Positions 14,986 to 22,722 are shown, counted from the first letter of the stretch. The stretch is DNA of 32,928 nucleotides from Vibrio jasicida CAIM 1864 = LMG 25398 (GCF_000400365.1 NZ_BAOG01000067.1:1-32928), one strand, 5' to 3'. Notes: a model not told the origin generated them from the sequence alone. Made by a program: numbers and translations.

Positions 14986-15737
14986 TGGATCACCCTGTTT
15001 TCTTGATAACTGGTGACTCGGAAACCAAGTGGGTTAAGTTGGCGCTCCGATTCCTTTTCGATTTCCTTGAGGTAATCAAAGGTAACGGTGGCGCTCCATT
15101 TGGTCGGTAGGTAAGAGGTGTCTGGTGTGTCATCGCTATTGAGTACCACTTTGGTGAAGGACACTTGCGCGAGCATTTGGTCTTGGCGGGTTGGCAAGAA
15201 CGAAATGGAAACGTCTTCTAAGCGGATTTTCTTATAGTCTTTGAGCACTTCGACAGGGGAGTTTTTGGCTCGTAGCTGCGTGCTGTAAGCGCTGAATACA
15301 TCGTGACGACTGGTGAGTTTGATGTAGTCAAAGGCGTCTTGAACGGTTTGCCATTGGTAAGAGCCACGAGTAATGACGTAACGATTCAACCAATGCTTAT
15401 CTAACGCTTCGCCGTAAGTGATTTCTCTTGCATCAGCGAGTGGTTGAATGATTTGAGTCATGCCTGTTTGTGGGTCGATGTAGAGTAATCGATAGTCCAC
15501 GGTTTTCAGTGGCATCATCACAACAATCGCAATACCGAGCACCAACGCGAGAACGCCGGAGCCTGTTGCGACTTTCCATGCGGTCTTCGCGTTTTTCTTG
15601 GCGATTTCGACACGGTCTTGTTCGAACTGCTTAATCTCTTCGAGGTACACATCAGCTTGCTTTTGGTGTTTGGCGGTTGGTTTTTTCTCGGCCTTGGCAT
15701 GATTGTGTTCCAAGGCCGAATCGATGGTTGTGCTCAT
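14982..15737 (-). CDS. virB8: T4SS inner-membrane protein VirB8
   Basis: A 251-residue bitopic protein with a charged cytoplasmic N-terminus, one membrane helix (ATGSGVLALVLGIAIVVMMP) and a periplasmic NTF2-like VirB8 domain. The conserved segments are ITYGEALDKHWLNRYVITRG, then YDYIKLTSRHD-like FDYIKLTSRHDVFSAYS, and a late NPLGFRVTSY, the classical NPxGFxV motif. It scaffolds assembly of the inner-membrane complex. The ATG overlaps the virB7 stop (ATGA) and its own stop overlaps virB9 ATG. Confidence 0.93.
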   Translation of the reverse strand: MSTTIDSALEHNHAKAEKKPTAKHQKQADVYLEEIKQFEQDRVEIAKKNAKTAWKVATGSGVLALVLGIAIVVMMPLKTVDYRLLYIDPQTGMTQIIQPLADAREITYGEALDKHWLNRYVITRGSYQWQTVQDAFDYIKLTSRHDVFSAYSTQLRAKNSPVEVLKDYKKIRLEDVSISFLPTRQDQMLAQVSFTKVVLNSDDTPDTSYLPTKWSATVTFDYLKEIEKESERQLNPLGFRVTSYQENRVIQ

Positions 15738-15886
15738 TGCATGTCTCCTTGGGTGTACAAATCAGCGAGGTTAACTTTGGAGGGATTAACCGGAGTGATA
15801 TTGCCTTTTGGCTCCGGTGGCGGCGGTGGAGTGCTAGAGCAGCCCACAGTCAAACACGCCACCAATAGCAGGGTGAACGTCTTCAT
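15734..15886 (-). CDS. virB7: VirB7 lipoprotein, 50 aa
   Basis: This 50-residue frame is easily missed because of its size. It begins MKTFTLLLVACLTVGC with a lipobox LTVGC (Cys16 lipidated), then SSTPPPPPEPKG and a short tail ending LADLYTQGDMQ. AAAGGAC precedes the ATG by about 6 bp, and the stop overlaps the virB8 start as ATGA. VirB7 is the small outer-membrane lipoprotein that stabilises VirB9; the poly-Pro stretch and the position directly before virB8 fit. A terminator lies 23 bp upstream, between it and virB6, so virB7-virD4 may be a partly separate transcript. Confidence 0.88.
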   Translation of the reverse strand: MKTFTLLLVACLTVGCSSTPPPPPEPKGNITPVNPSKVNLADLYTQGDMQ

Positions 15887-15908
15887 AAAAATGTCCTTTT
15901 TTAGATAC

Positions 15909-15934
15909 AAAAAAACCGCGTAAAGCGGCGCGGT
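15909..15934 (-). terminator. Intrinsic terminator between virB6 and virB7 (minus strand)
   Basis: On the minus strand the stem ACCGCG/CGCGGT (15934-15929 with 15920-15915) is followed by seven T residues (15915-15909). It lies 28 bp downstream of the virB6 stop. It should reduce expression of virB7-virB11-virD4 relative to virB1-virB6 unless antiterminated or re-initiated. Confidence 0.7.
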
Positions 15935-15961
15935 GTCTAGGGTGAGAGTGTGAGGAAGGTG

Positions 15962-16912
15962 TTAGCCTGGTCTAATTCGGTTTTTGAACTTATCGCCCAA
16001 TGACTTGGCGCCACTGTATGTACTTTTTCCAACTTTGGTTGCAGCGCCTGCGCCACCTTTAGCGGCGTTACTTAGGCTTCGCATTCCCATTCCCATATTG
16101 CTGACTAAGCCGTTAATACCAACGCCACCCGATAGGGATGAACAGAACACAGGTATTTGGACTGAAATCAAAATACAGCAACCAAAAAGTATTAAAGTCA
16201 TCAAGCATGAAGCGAAAGAGATCTCTTCATTGCCGCCAACCACATAGTTGATAGTTAGATTGAAAATATTGAAAGCAAGAGGGTATACGATAGTAAGTAG
16301 AACGTAGTTCAAGCACTGGCCTGTCCATGATTGGAACATACTTCGCGTTGACGGAAAGAAAGCGAACATAATGAACAATGGACCGAGAATGAGTAAGAAC
16401 CCCACCATCACTTTTGCTATTAGTAAGTATGCAGTAGCAACCAATATAAACGGGACATAGCCCAATATAACAAGCACTAATAAGATAACCATAAGAAACG
16501 AATCACCCCAAGAGGCGGTGACGCCAAAAGACACGTTGTCCCATAGGCTTTCTATTTGAACAAGCATGGTTTCGAACATCTCTTGAAGCGCACTTCCACT
16601 CCCTCCGGTTGATGAAGTTAAATAGCTGGCAATCGTATCCCCTGAATGTAAGACCATCGGAACAATTGAGGACATGTACCAAGCAGTATTAAAGGCTACG
16701 GTAGTGCATAGAGCGAGAGAGCCTATAAATTTCAAGGACTCCATTATCATCATGTTTTCAGCATCATAGAGCGATTGAAAAGCAAGGTAAATTGCATAGA
16801 GGGTAACGTAAGAACCAATTAAGGGGGTTATCACATTAGCAAAAAGGACAACCATCGCCCCTATATTGTCAGTTACAATGGTTGTTACGAAGTTAAATAG
16901 ATCTTCAAACAT
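15962..16912 (-). CDS. virB6: T4SS polytopic membrane protein VirB6
   Basis: A 316-residue TrbL/VirB6 family protein with at least five or six strongly hydrophobic segments, for example NIGAMVVLFANVITPLIG, MVILLVLVILGYVPFILVAT, AYLLIAKVMVGFLLILGPLF and LMTLILFGCCILISVQI. The C-terminus is Gly/Lys-rich (NAAKGGAGAATKVGKSTYSG), typical of VirB6. It forms part of the inner-membrane translocation pore. It follows the eex gene after 16 bp and precedes a terminator. Confidence 0.9.
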   Translation of the reverse strand: MFEDLFNFVTTIVTDNIGAMVVLFANVITPLIGSYVTLYAIYLAFQSLYDAENMMIMESLKFIGSLALCTTVAFNTAWYMSSIVPMVLHSGDTIASYLTSSTGGSGSALQEMFETMLVQIESLWDNVSFGVTASWGDSFLMVILLVLVILGYVPFILVATAYLLIAKVMVGFLLILGPLFIMFAFFPSTRSMFQSWTGQCLNYVLLTIVYPLAFNIFNLTINYVVGGNEEISFASCLMTLILFGCCILISVQIPVFCSSLSGGVGINGLVSNMGMGMRSLSNAAKGGAGAATKVGKSTYSGAKSLGDKFKNRIRPG

Positions 16913-16928
16913 AGCTACTCCTTAGAGG

Positions 16929-17165
16929 CTACTCATTTTTTAGCTTAATTCCCCCGCCAAAAACTTTGCTTTTCAAGTCTTTGCTCACGGCTGTAGCTGC
17001 ATTTTCGCAATTGGCATTTTTCTTTCGAGCGTCATTTTCGCAATCGGCAAGCACTAGCTTTGCTTCATCTAAATGTTGCGAGTAGTAATCAACAGTTTTA
17101 GCTTCTTCGGAACAAGCAGTTAAAAGAACTAAAACTAGTGGGAGTGTTTTGATTATTGTTTTCAT
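16929..17165 (-). CDS. eex: EexN-family entry-exclusion lipoprotein
   Basis: A 78-residue lipoprotein with signal peptide and lipobox LLTACS (Cys18). It continues KTVDYYSQHLDEAKLVLADC and ENAATAVSKDL, the YY..H.dEA...l..C pattern of EexN proteins encoded by IncN and related plasmids. These are inner-membrane or periplasmic factors in the recipient that block entry of a second copy of the same plasmid. The position between virB5 and virB6 is the usual one for eex in P-type systems. Four bp separate it from virB5. Confidence 0.85.
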   Translation of the reverse strand: MKTIIKTLPLVLVLLTACSEEAKTVDYYSQHLDEAKLVLADCENDARKKNANCENAATAVSKDLKSKVFGGGIKLKNE

Positions 17166-17169
17166 GTCA

Positions 17170-17838
17170 TTAACCTCTTTTTAATGGGATGCCATCACCA
17201 AAAATTTGCTGTTTGAGTTTCAAGCTTCTCTGTTGTGCTTCTAGAGTTTTTTGGCGCTCTAGCATGTCTGACATTGAATCCATCATGCGTTGCTCGTTTT
17301 GCATCTGCATGGTTTCAAAGTTGATGCTGTTTGCTAAGTCTTCTTTGGCCGCTGGCGTTGTTGCGCTGCCAAACTGGCTAAGTAGACGACTCATTCGTTC
17401 GTTGCGTTCAGTGCTGCGCTCATAAAGCATTTCCTGAAAACGAAGTTGTTTCAGTTGCATATCGTAGCGCCTCTGTATCACGGGGTCGTCGGAATAAAGG
17501 TCAAATTCAGAACGTAAGTCGGATATATCATCAACAGCGTCATACAAATCACTGTATGCGCTGAGGTCGATCACATCATTTAAGTTCGGGTCACTGAGAA
17601 TTTCTTCAAATCCATAGTGACCTTCAACCATTGATTTATAATGCTCCGCTTGGTTTTTGAGTTGATTAAGACGGTTGCGAGCTTCGCTTATCGACTGCGT
17701 AAACTCTTGAGCGCGTTGCGTGCTATCAATCACCATTTGAGTAATACCCGCAACGTCAACAACGGGGATACCCGATGCTTGTGTTGAGGTGTTTAATGCC
17801 AATGCAATGCATAGGGCAAGCGTGGTTCGTTTAAGCAT
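17170..17838 (-). CDS. virB5: Minor pilin VirB5
   Basis: A 222-residue exported helical protein with signal peptide MLKRTTLALCIALALNTSTQ then ASGIPVVDVAGI. The VirB5 signature helix follows (RAQEFTQSISEARNRLNQLK, NQAEHYKSMVEG), then long amphipathic helices ending QQIFGDGIPLKRG. VirB5 sits at the pilus tip and contacts the recipient. It is flanked by virB4 (2-bp gap upstream) and eex downstream. The family name is secure; the middle region differs from well-known members. Confidence 0.9.
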   Translation of the reverse strand: MLKRTTLALCIALALNTSTQASGIPVVDVAGITQMVIDSTQRAQEFTQSISEARNRLNQLKNQAEHYKSMVEGHYGFEEILSDPNLNDVIDLSAYSDLYDAVDDISDLRSEFDLYSDDPVIQRRYDMQLKQLRFQEMLYERSTERNERMSRLLSQFGSATTPAAKEDLANSINFETMQMQNEQRMMDSMSDMLERQKTLEAQQRSLKLKQQIFGDGIPLKRG

Positions 17839-17840
17839 GG

Positions 17841-20171
17841 TTATCTCCTTTTCAGTAGTTCAGGTATCCACAAGTCAGGGTTATTGCCCACCTCTGCGCG
17901 AATGGTTTCACACAGCACAATGTCATCGGTAGAGCCTGAGATAATCGGTAGGAACTCATCAAAGCCACCTAAATCCAGCTTTGCAAAACAACTGATGTTC
18001 GACTGCTTAATGAGCATGGTTCGGCTTTGTTTATCGAGCGCCTTGAGTTTGTCGAACTCGCCTTGGGTCAGGTTGCATTGCTTGTAAGCGTCATACTCTG
18101 CATCAGGGTTTGGCAAGTACACTTTGGTTGCGGTTTGTTGGACGATGGCAGGGAAGATTTCACAATGAATCGCATCTTCTGCTGACTGTGATGACAGCAC
18201 CAGAAACTCATTCATTAAACGTCCGGTTTTTAGTGACCGTTTCATTACCGCTTGGGTGAGAGGGAAGTTTGCTGGCATCCAAAACTCTTCCACAATGGTT
18301 TCCAGTAGCTTGCCGGACTCTTGCATTAGCTCTTTTAAGAAGAACAAACAGGCAAGAATGGGCTCACTAGCAGGGTGAACATGACCGCTCGAATCCTTCT
18401 CTAGTAGCAGAGTTGAATCAAAGCCAATGCGATCCATTGCTTTCGGATTGAACTGGTTATGAGGTGAGTCCAAACACCAAGCGAGCTTACCGTTTTCACT
18501 GCGACACCATTTGCTGAGCCTCGTGCGCAAGTCCGGATCTTGAATGGATTGCAGCATCATACTGAGGCCGCGCATTGGCGCGTCAAAGGTCATCACGCTG
18601 TCTATCGCGTTTTTGATTTCCTGCTCATCATGAGCGTTGATGTGACCTTGTGAGTCTTGCGCCAAGCGGCAAACAAGACGATTCAAGAAGCTAATGAGTT
18701 TTGCTGACTGCTCTAATTGGAAAGGGTTGATGCCTGTATCTTCTCCTTCCTTAATCGAAAAGTATTCACCACCAAACGCTCGAATAAACAGCTCGGTAGA
18801 GCGTTTATAATCGATACAAAAGATTTGCTGATCAAAGCGAGTGAAAAAGCCGGTAAGTGTGGCCTCTAGTGTCGTTTTACCAGAGCCAGATGCACCGAGT
18901 ATCATGGTGTGTCCTGCGCTCTTTTCTCCCGTATTGTTTTTGCCTATTGCCGAGGCGTGACAGTTCATGTGGAACAGGGAGTTAGACAGCGTTTTCAAAG
19001 GGATGATAGCACTGCCATCACCGACTGGATTGCCCGTTGCTTTGCCTGTCGAGTAGTTGTGCAGTGACCATGTCGAGGTAAGGTTAGCGATGGTTCGTGG
19101 TGAGGGTTTGATGCGCATCTTTGACGCGGGAAGGGCGCTTAAAAACGAGAACTGAGACTTGAGATTCGAACGCTTTAAGACCGTGCCTTTCGCTAGGAAC
19201 TGACCGTTTAAGTCGGCGCTATCTATGATCACCTTGTCTGGTGAATCACCAATGACGGCCAGTGATGCATGATAGTCTCCAAAGCTGACCGCGCCGGAGG
19301 CAACATAGTCTCGCGCTGCTTGCAGCTCTTCTAATTCATGTTCCGCGTTGTCACTGGACTCAATGAAGTTAGTTTGCCTATCAATCATCTTTTGAGCTTT
19401 GAGGGACTGCATAAAAATCATGGACTGAGTCAGAATAAACTCAGTTGGTTGACTCAAGATGAAATCCCACATCCCCATTTCCGTTGCGATTGGTAGGGCG
19501 TCAAGCTCGAAGAAGGTGGCGAACTTGGTGGCCTCGTTGTTCGCGTTGCGAACTTCGAGCAGGTCGTGACCGAAGTGCCAATCACTATGACCGATATAAT
19601 TGCGCACTTTTTCTGACGTAAGTGGCTTAGGTTGGTCGTTGTAGTTGAGTAAGTAAGAAAGAAACTCAATGTGTTCACAGCGGTGATCGTCACCGACTTC
19701 AAGCACTTTGCTATCAAAACGCTTTAATGCGGCTGAAACCGTCTTGAGAATATCACCAAGCTCATCTTCTCCTTCGGTGAGTGTGCCTTTGTAGTTGAGT
19801 ACAAAGGTGATGTAGTAACGGACACTGAAAAAATCCTCACCGGAAAAGTCTTGCAAGTAACGTTCAGAAAAGCGCTGCATGAAGCCACTCTCGAAACGGT
19901 AGTTGGCTTCAAAGCGTTCTTTACGTTTAACGATGTGTGTCCAAATGGCAAGTTGACTGCCGTACTTTCTGGCGAGGGTGCTAAGGATGTTTTTCACGAG
20001 CTCAAAGGAAGGTTTGAGCGTGTTGTAAGATTCTGACTCGAAGGGTATTCCGTTAAGGCTTATGGTCGCCATGACTTTGGCGTCATCCAAAGAGAGCATG
20101 GTTCGATTGATTGGGTAGCCATAAGCAGGAAGGTCAGTCAGGGGTATTGTTTTTAAACCATTCGCTGACAT
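17841..20171 (-). CDS. virB4: T4SS ATPase VirB4
   Basis: A 776-residue ATPase of the CagE/TrbE/VirB family, slightly shorter than Agrobacterium VirB4. The N-terminal domain (1-350) is followed by Walker A ILGASGSGKTT (424-434), the FDQQIFCIDYKRSTE strand and ETIVEEFWMPANFP as the Walker B region (IVEEFW). The motif LSSQSAEDA follows. It powers pilus assembly and substrate transfer. AGGAG lies 8 bp before the ATG at 20171, which overlaps the end of virB3 by 38 bp, so the genes are translationally coupled; some systems fuse B3 and B4. Confidence 0.95.
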   Translation of the reverse strand: MSANGLKTIPLTDLPAYGYPINRTMLSLDDAKVMATISLNGIPFESESYNTLKPSFELVKNILSTLARKYGSQLAIWTHIVKRKERFEANYRFESGFMQRFSERYLQDFSGEDFFSVRYYITFVLNYKGTLTEGEDELGDILKTVSAALKRFDSKVLEVGDDHRCEHIEFLSYLLNYNDQPKPLTSEKVRNYIGHSDWHFGHDLLEVRNANNEATKFATFFELDALPIATEMGMWDFILSQPTEFILTQSMIFMQSLKAQKMIDRQTNFIESSDNAEHELEELQAARDYVASGAVSFGDYHASLAVIGDSPDKVIIDSADLNGQFLAKGTVLKRSNLKSQFSFLSALPASKMRIKPSPRTIANLTSTWSLHNYSTGKATGNPVGDGSAIIPLKTLSNSLFHMNCHASAIGKNNTGEKSAGHTMILGASGSGKTTLEATLTGFFTRFDQQIFCIDYKRSTELFIRAFGGEYFSIKEGEDTGINPFQLEQSAKLISFLNRLVCRLAQDSQGHINAHDEQEIKNAIDSVMTFDAPMRGLSMMLQSIQDPDLRTRLSKWCRSENGKLAWCLDSPHNQFNPKAMDRIGFDSTLLLEKDSSGHVHPASEPILACLFFLKELMQESGKLLETIVEEFWMPANFPLTQAVMKRSLKTGRLMNEFLVLSSQSAEDAIHCEIFPAIVQQTATKVYLPNPDAEYDAYKQCNLTQGEFDKLKALDKQSRTMLIKQSNISCFAKLDLGGFDEFLPIISGSTDDIVLCETIRAEVGNNPDLWIPELLKRR

Positions 20172-20505
20172 GTTGCTTTCTCCTGAATGGGTGATTATCG
20201 ATAGAAGTGAATGAAATGGTGTTGGACTGGCAACGAAGGCGAGTTAAGAAGCCTTTTGCTTCCCATTTCATTTCATCGATGGCTCGACTGTCTTCTTCGC
20301 TACGAATGCGGATATACAGTAGCCCTAAAGCAATAAAGGCTGGAAAAACCAGCCCTTTTACTCCGAAGAAACTTAGCCCAAGCCAACCAGTCAGTAGCAT
20401 CATCAACATTCCTATAATGAGAGGGATGATAGGTATGCCAAACATGAGGGGTTTGCGAGCCAGCGAGTTATAACTGGCGTATTGATCTCGTTCTTCGTCT
20501 TGCAT
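20134..20505 (-). CDS. virB3: T4SS inner-membrane protein VirB3
   Basis: A 123-residue VirB3/TrbD family protein. The soluble start MQDEERDQYASYNSLARKPL matches the family's 'yngltRp.m.fGvp' region. Two adjacent membrane helices (FGIPIIPLIIGMLMMLLTGW and GVKGLVFPAFIALGLLYIRI) and a charged C-terminus follow. The ATG at 20505 is used because the open frame upstream of it runs into virB2. It starts 2 bp after the virB2 stop and overlaps virB4 by 38 bp. Confidence 0.9.
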   Translation of the reverse strand: MQDEERDQYASYNSLARKPLMFGIPIIPLIIGMLMMLLTGWLGLSFFGVKGLVFPAFIALGLLYIRIRSEEDSRAIDEMKWEAKGFLTRLRCQSNTISFTSIDNHPFRRKQHVSEWFKNNTPD

Positions 20506-20507
20506 GA

Positions 20508-20825
20508 TTAGCTTCCCCAAATAGACCAAGCGTAAGTGACGGCTGCAACGATACCGCCAGCGGCTGCTGCTTGAGCGATGCTGACACCCACATCCCCCCA
20601 TGTCTTCTTGTTAATCAATGCCATGATCACCATGTATATACTGTAAACAAAGACGGCTGCGCCTAAGAGTTTGTATGCCCAATCCGCAACTTCATTTACC
20701 CAAGTGATACCTTCATCTAGGCCGCCTGCGGCGATAGCTGGATGACCAAAAATAATCAGCATGACGGCGATGAAAGCAATGGTTAGGTTGCTGTATGCTT
20801 GAGTGTTTGAATCAAGTGGTTTCAT
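20508..20825 (-). CDS. virB2: Major pilin VirB2
   Basis: A 105-residue pilin precursor. The long leader ends in LIIFGHPAIAAGG, with likely cleavage after AIA. The mature part (about 70 aa) has two hydrophobic helices (WAYKLLGAAVFVYSIYMVIM and AQAAAAGGIVAAVTYAWSI) separated by a basic loop INKKTWGDVG, as in VirB2/TrbC pilins. It is between virB1 and virB3 with short gaps. Confidence 0.9.
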   Translation of the reverse strand: MKPLDSNTQAYSNLTIAFIAVMLIIFGHPAIAAGGLDEGITWVNEVADWAYKLLGAAVFVYSIYMVIMALINKKTWGDVGVSIAQAAAAGGIVAAVTYAWSIWGS

Positions 20826-20839
20826 TGAATATTTCCTTG

Positions 20840-21442
20840 TTAATAAGAGAAGTCACCAAAGACATCCCATGAATGGGCTTGCTTTGGTGGTGTTGGTTTT
20901 GAAGGTTGAGAAGACTCAAAGGTTGAGTCGTAAGATTCAGAAATGGTGTTGGAGGGCAGTTTCTTTGCTCGGTTGAATTTCTCAACGTAGCTCAGTCCTT
21001 TTTCTCCTTCACCTTGATAGCCTCGTGTGAAGTTATTGGAGTAATAACAAGAGGCGGCATCATCAAGGTGTTGTTGGTGTGCCTTGTATGGTGCTTGCGC
21101 TTTTGCGCGGTGGTAACATTTGGCGTATATGTCCGCTCCGACCTCAATGCTTTTACAAGCGTCAAATGCGGTTTCGATAGTCATGCCATAGGCGGGAAAG
21201 TTCTCTTTGTAGATTTGCATCAATCCCAAGCTGTACTTAAAGCCTTGCTTCTCCAAATCGGTTGCAATTTGAATGGCTTCAAGTTTGGTCTTGGGTTGAT
21301 TGACAGGTTTGGCTCCGACTACGGCGATAGCGTAGGGATTACGAGAACTTTCATTATCGATGAGACGTTTGAGGATGCTTGCGTCAACTTGGCTTTGGCA
21401 GGTATTGAGTAGAGGGATTAACGCGCTCAACTCAAGGAGCAT
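20840..21442 (-). CDS. virB1: Lytic transglycosylase VirB1
   Basis: A 200-residue SLT-type muramidase that opens the peptidoglycan for the T4SS. The catalytic glutamate is in ILKRLIDNESSRNPYAIAVVG. The Gly-Leu-Met-Gln motif is SLGLMQIYKENFPAYG and the Tyr motif AASCYYSNNFTRGYQG is present. The N-terminal MLLELSALIPLLNTCQS is only weakly signal-like. AGGAGG 7 bp before the ATG at 21442 supports this start over an upstream one. It overlaps the preceding RHH gene by 11 bp, linking mating-pair genes to the TraY-like regulators. A Pro/Ser/Lys tail (QPSKPTPPKQ) ends the protein. Confidence 0.9.
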   Translation of the reverse strand: MLLELSALIPLLNTCQSQVDASILKRLIDNESSRNPYAIAVVGAKPVNQPKTKLEAIQIATDLEKQGFKYSLGLMQIYKENFPAYGMTIETAFDACKSIEVGADIYAKCYHRAKAQAPYKAHQQHLDDAASCYYSNNFTRGYQGEGEKGLSYVEKFNRAKKLPSNTISESYDSTFESSQPSKPTPPKQAHSWDVFGDFSY

Positions 21443-21791
21443 GTTCTTCCTCCTGTACGACACCAACCGCTGATATGGTTGGGTATCGTTTTAAGTGATC
21501 TTTTAAACGTATCGAATATTCATTAACCAAGGTTTTCACTTTGTATTTACCTCGATACAGGCAAGGTACAACGCTTTTTCTTACCCTGATAGGGATCTTA
21601 ATGGACGTTTTAAACACTATCTCATCAAGCTTATTTTGTGGGCTGTAATGAAATCGTTGTACGTGGTCAATTAAGCGAAGGGAAGCTTCCTTTTTTAAGG
21701 AGCGAAAAGAACGTTGAGAGGCTTGGTTGAGAAGAGCGTATGTTTGCTTATCGAGGGTTAATTGTCCCTCAACAATTTTTTTATCATCCAT
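21432..21791 (-). CDS. TraY-like protein with two RHH repeats
   Basis: A 119-residue protein that appears to hold two copies of an Arc/TraY-type ribbon-helix-helix. Repeat one is GQLTLDKQTYALLNQASQ..SLKKEASLRLIDHVQRF (about 8-48). Repeat two is KTSIKIPIRVRKSVVPCLY..KTLVNEYSIRLKDHLKRY (about 61-103). F TraY is also a tandem RHH that binds oriT and the tra promoter. Both repeats share the '.EasiRLkDHl.r(Y/F)' helix with the single-RHH protein of the next gene upstream. As the gene just before virB1, it may regulate the transfer operon or join the relaxosome (inference). It is separated from the single-RHH gene by a terminator. Confidence 0.6.
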   Translation of the reverse strand: MDDKKIVEGQLTLDKQTYALLNQASQRSFRSLKKEASLRLIDHVQRFHYSPQNKLDEIVFKTSIKIPIRVRKSVVPCLYRGKYKVKTLVNEYSIRLKDHLKRYPTISAVGVVQEEEHAP

Positions 21792-21833
21792 GTGAGACTC
21801 CTTTTTCCGTCCTAAGGTTGGATCTTTTTGGAT

Positions 21834-21858
21834 AAAAAAAAGCGCTAGGGTTTAGCGC
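21834..21858 (-). terminator. Intrinsic terminator overlapping the single-RHH stop codon
   Basis: On the minus strand GCGCTA/TAGCGC (21858-21853 with 21847-21842, loop aaccc) is followed by eight T residues. The stem contains the stop codon of the 60-aa gene, so ribosomes finishing that gene could influence folding. It probably acts as an attenuator before the tandem-RHH and virB genes. Confidence 0.75.
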
Positions 21859-22027
21859 GAGGTTTCATGTGTTGGTTGAACTTTGATAAGTGATCTTTCA
21901 GACGAAATCGAGCTTCTTTGCGCTTAGATCTGTCGTTCGCTTCTGCTGATTCTTCTAGAAGACGGTTTGTGTCTTCATCTAGTTCAAACCAAATTCCAAT
22001 GGTTTCTTTTTCTGCGTTTTGTGGCAT
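21845..22027 (-). CDS. Single ribbon-helix-helix protein, TraY-like
   Basis: A 60-residue protein with one TraY/Arc-type RHH. The beta strand is TIGIWFELDEDTNRLLEESA and the second helix is RSKRKEARFRLKDHLSKF, matching the family's 'eaNdRSkrkEA..RL.dHL'. It is likely a DNA-binding dimer acting at oriT or at the transfer promoter upstream. The start is 5 bp after the stop of the small basic gene. The gene lies second in the transfer operon, close to the operator-rich region at 22195-22791. Confidence 0.75.
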   Translation of the reverse strand: MPQNAEKETIGIWFELDEDTNRLLEESAEANDRSKRKEARFRLKDHLSKFNQHMKPRAKP

Positions 22028-22032
22028 TTCAT

Positions 22033-22194
22033 TTACCTCAACGCTAGGAACTCACGAGCATGAAATCGTCGGAAGTGATTGCGTGTTCGTTCTACTTCAA
22101 TATCTTGTGGCGTTCGCTCTTTTGTTGCTTTATCGACCTTTGATTGAGTTCTTAGGTAGCGATATGAACGAAACCGTTTGAGTTTGTTGGTCAT
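22033..22194 (-). CDS. Small basic protein, first gene of transfer operon (53 aa)
   Basis: This 53-residue frame begins MTNKLKRFRSYRYLRTQSKV and ends RNHFRRFHAREFLALR. It is strongly basic (Arg/Lys about one third) with no hydrophobic segment. AAGGAG precedes the ATG by about 7 bp and the stop is 5 bp before the RHH gene, so it is very probably translated and co-transcribed. I recognise no family. A nucleic-acid-binding or regulatory role is only suggested by charge and position. Confidence 0.65.
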   Translation of the reverse strand: MTNKLKRFRSYRYLRTQSKVDKATKERTPQDIEVERTRNHFRRFHAREFLALR

Positions 22195-22285
22195 AACTGT
22201 TTCTCCTTGCGAGATTTACTCTTTCACTTTCATCGGCTCAGAGCAAAACCGAACCCAGCCCGTTTGCGAGACGTCGGGTGTGTTT

Positions 22286-22327
22286 GGGGAATATTTCTCT
22301 CCACTAAGTTTTTAGTGGGGCTTCCCC
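22286..22327 (-). promoter_or_regulatory. Structured leader hairpin of transfer operon
   Basis: Nested stems GGGGAA/TTCCCC (22286-22291 with 22322-22327) and CCACTAA/TTAGTGG (22301-22307 with 22312-22318) lie about 90 bp before the first transfer gene, inside its probable 5' leader. They could be an RNA hairpin or a protein site. Confidence 0.45.
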
Positions 22328-22508
22328 GTCGATAAAACTGATGCAGTGGAGCACGTTTCCAACGTTCTGTTGCGGTGTTTTATCTGCCTAGGCACAAATT
22401 GATAAAGAGCGGATAGTTAAACGGAAGTTACCAACTTCCAATTTCGTAGTTCAAACTTTAACTTCATATTTAAACTACGGATAAAGTGCTTTTAATACCT
22501 AAAAAGAC

Positions 22509-22524
22509 TGTGATACATATCACG
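22509..22524. promoter_or_regulatory. CRP-type binding site at transfer promoter region
   Basis: TGTGATACATATCACG matches the CRP consensus TGTGA-N6-TCACA in nine of ten conserved bases, and gtgata/tatcac forms a perfect dyad. It lies 315 bp upstream of the first minus-strand transfer gene and 268 bp upstream of the regulator ATG. CRP activation of one or both promoters is inferred. Confidence 0.7.
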
Positions 22525-22556
22525 CTCTCTTTTTCTGAGAAGCGACTTTGTTTTCT

Positions 22557-22627
22557 CGGACTAGTGAGAAAATCATGAGAAATCTTAAATTTCAATGAAT
22601 TAGATTCTCGTTTAACTCTCTAGTCCG
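22557..22627. promoter_or_regulatory. Long-spaced dyad, candidate operator pair
   Basis: CGGACTAG (22557-22564) and CTAGTCCG (22620-22627) form an 8-bp perfect inverted pair 55 bp apart, extending to 12 bp with one mismatch. A second, inner pair gagaaatct/agattctc lies between. Such spaced pairs are typical of looping repressor operators; the divergent LexA/CI-like protein is the obvious candidate. Confidence 0.5.
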
Positions 22628-22683
22628 CAAATCACTTCGGTATTTGTATGTGTGTTTATAAATTAGTCGAAATTGAACTTCGG

Positions 22684-22722
22684 AACAACCTTTAAGTGGG
22701 GGGGTCCTATTTAAAGGTTGTT
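22684..22722. promoter_or_regulatory. 12-bp perfect inverted repeat upstream of regulator gene
   Basis: AACAACCTTTAA (22684-22695) and TTAAAGGTTGTT (22711-22722) are perfectly complementary around a 15-nt loop containing seven consecutive G. It lies 69 bp before the regulator ATG, probably in the 5' leader. It may be an operator, or an RNA hairpin that attenuates the regulator mRNA. Confidence 0.6.
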
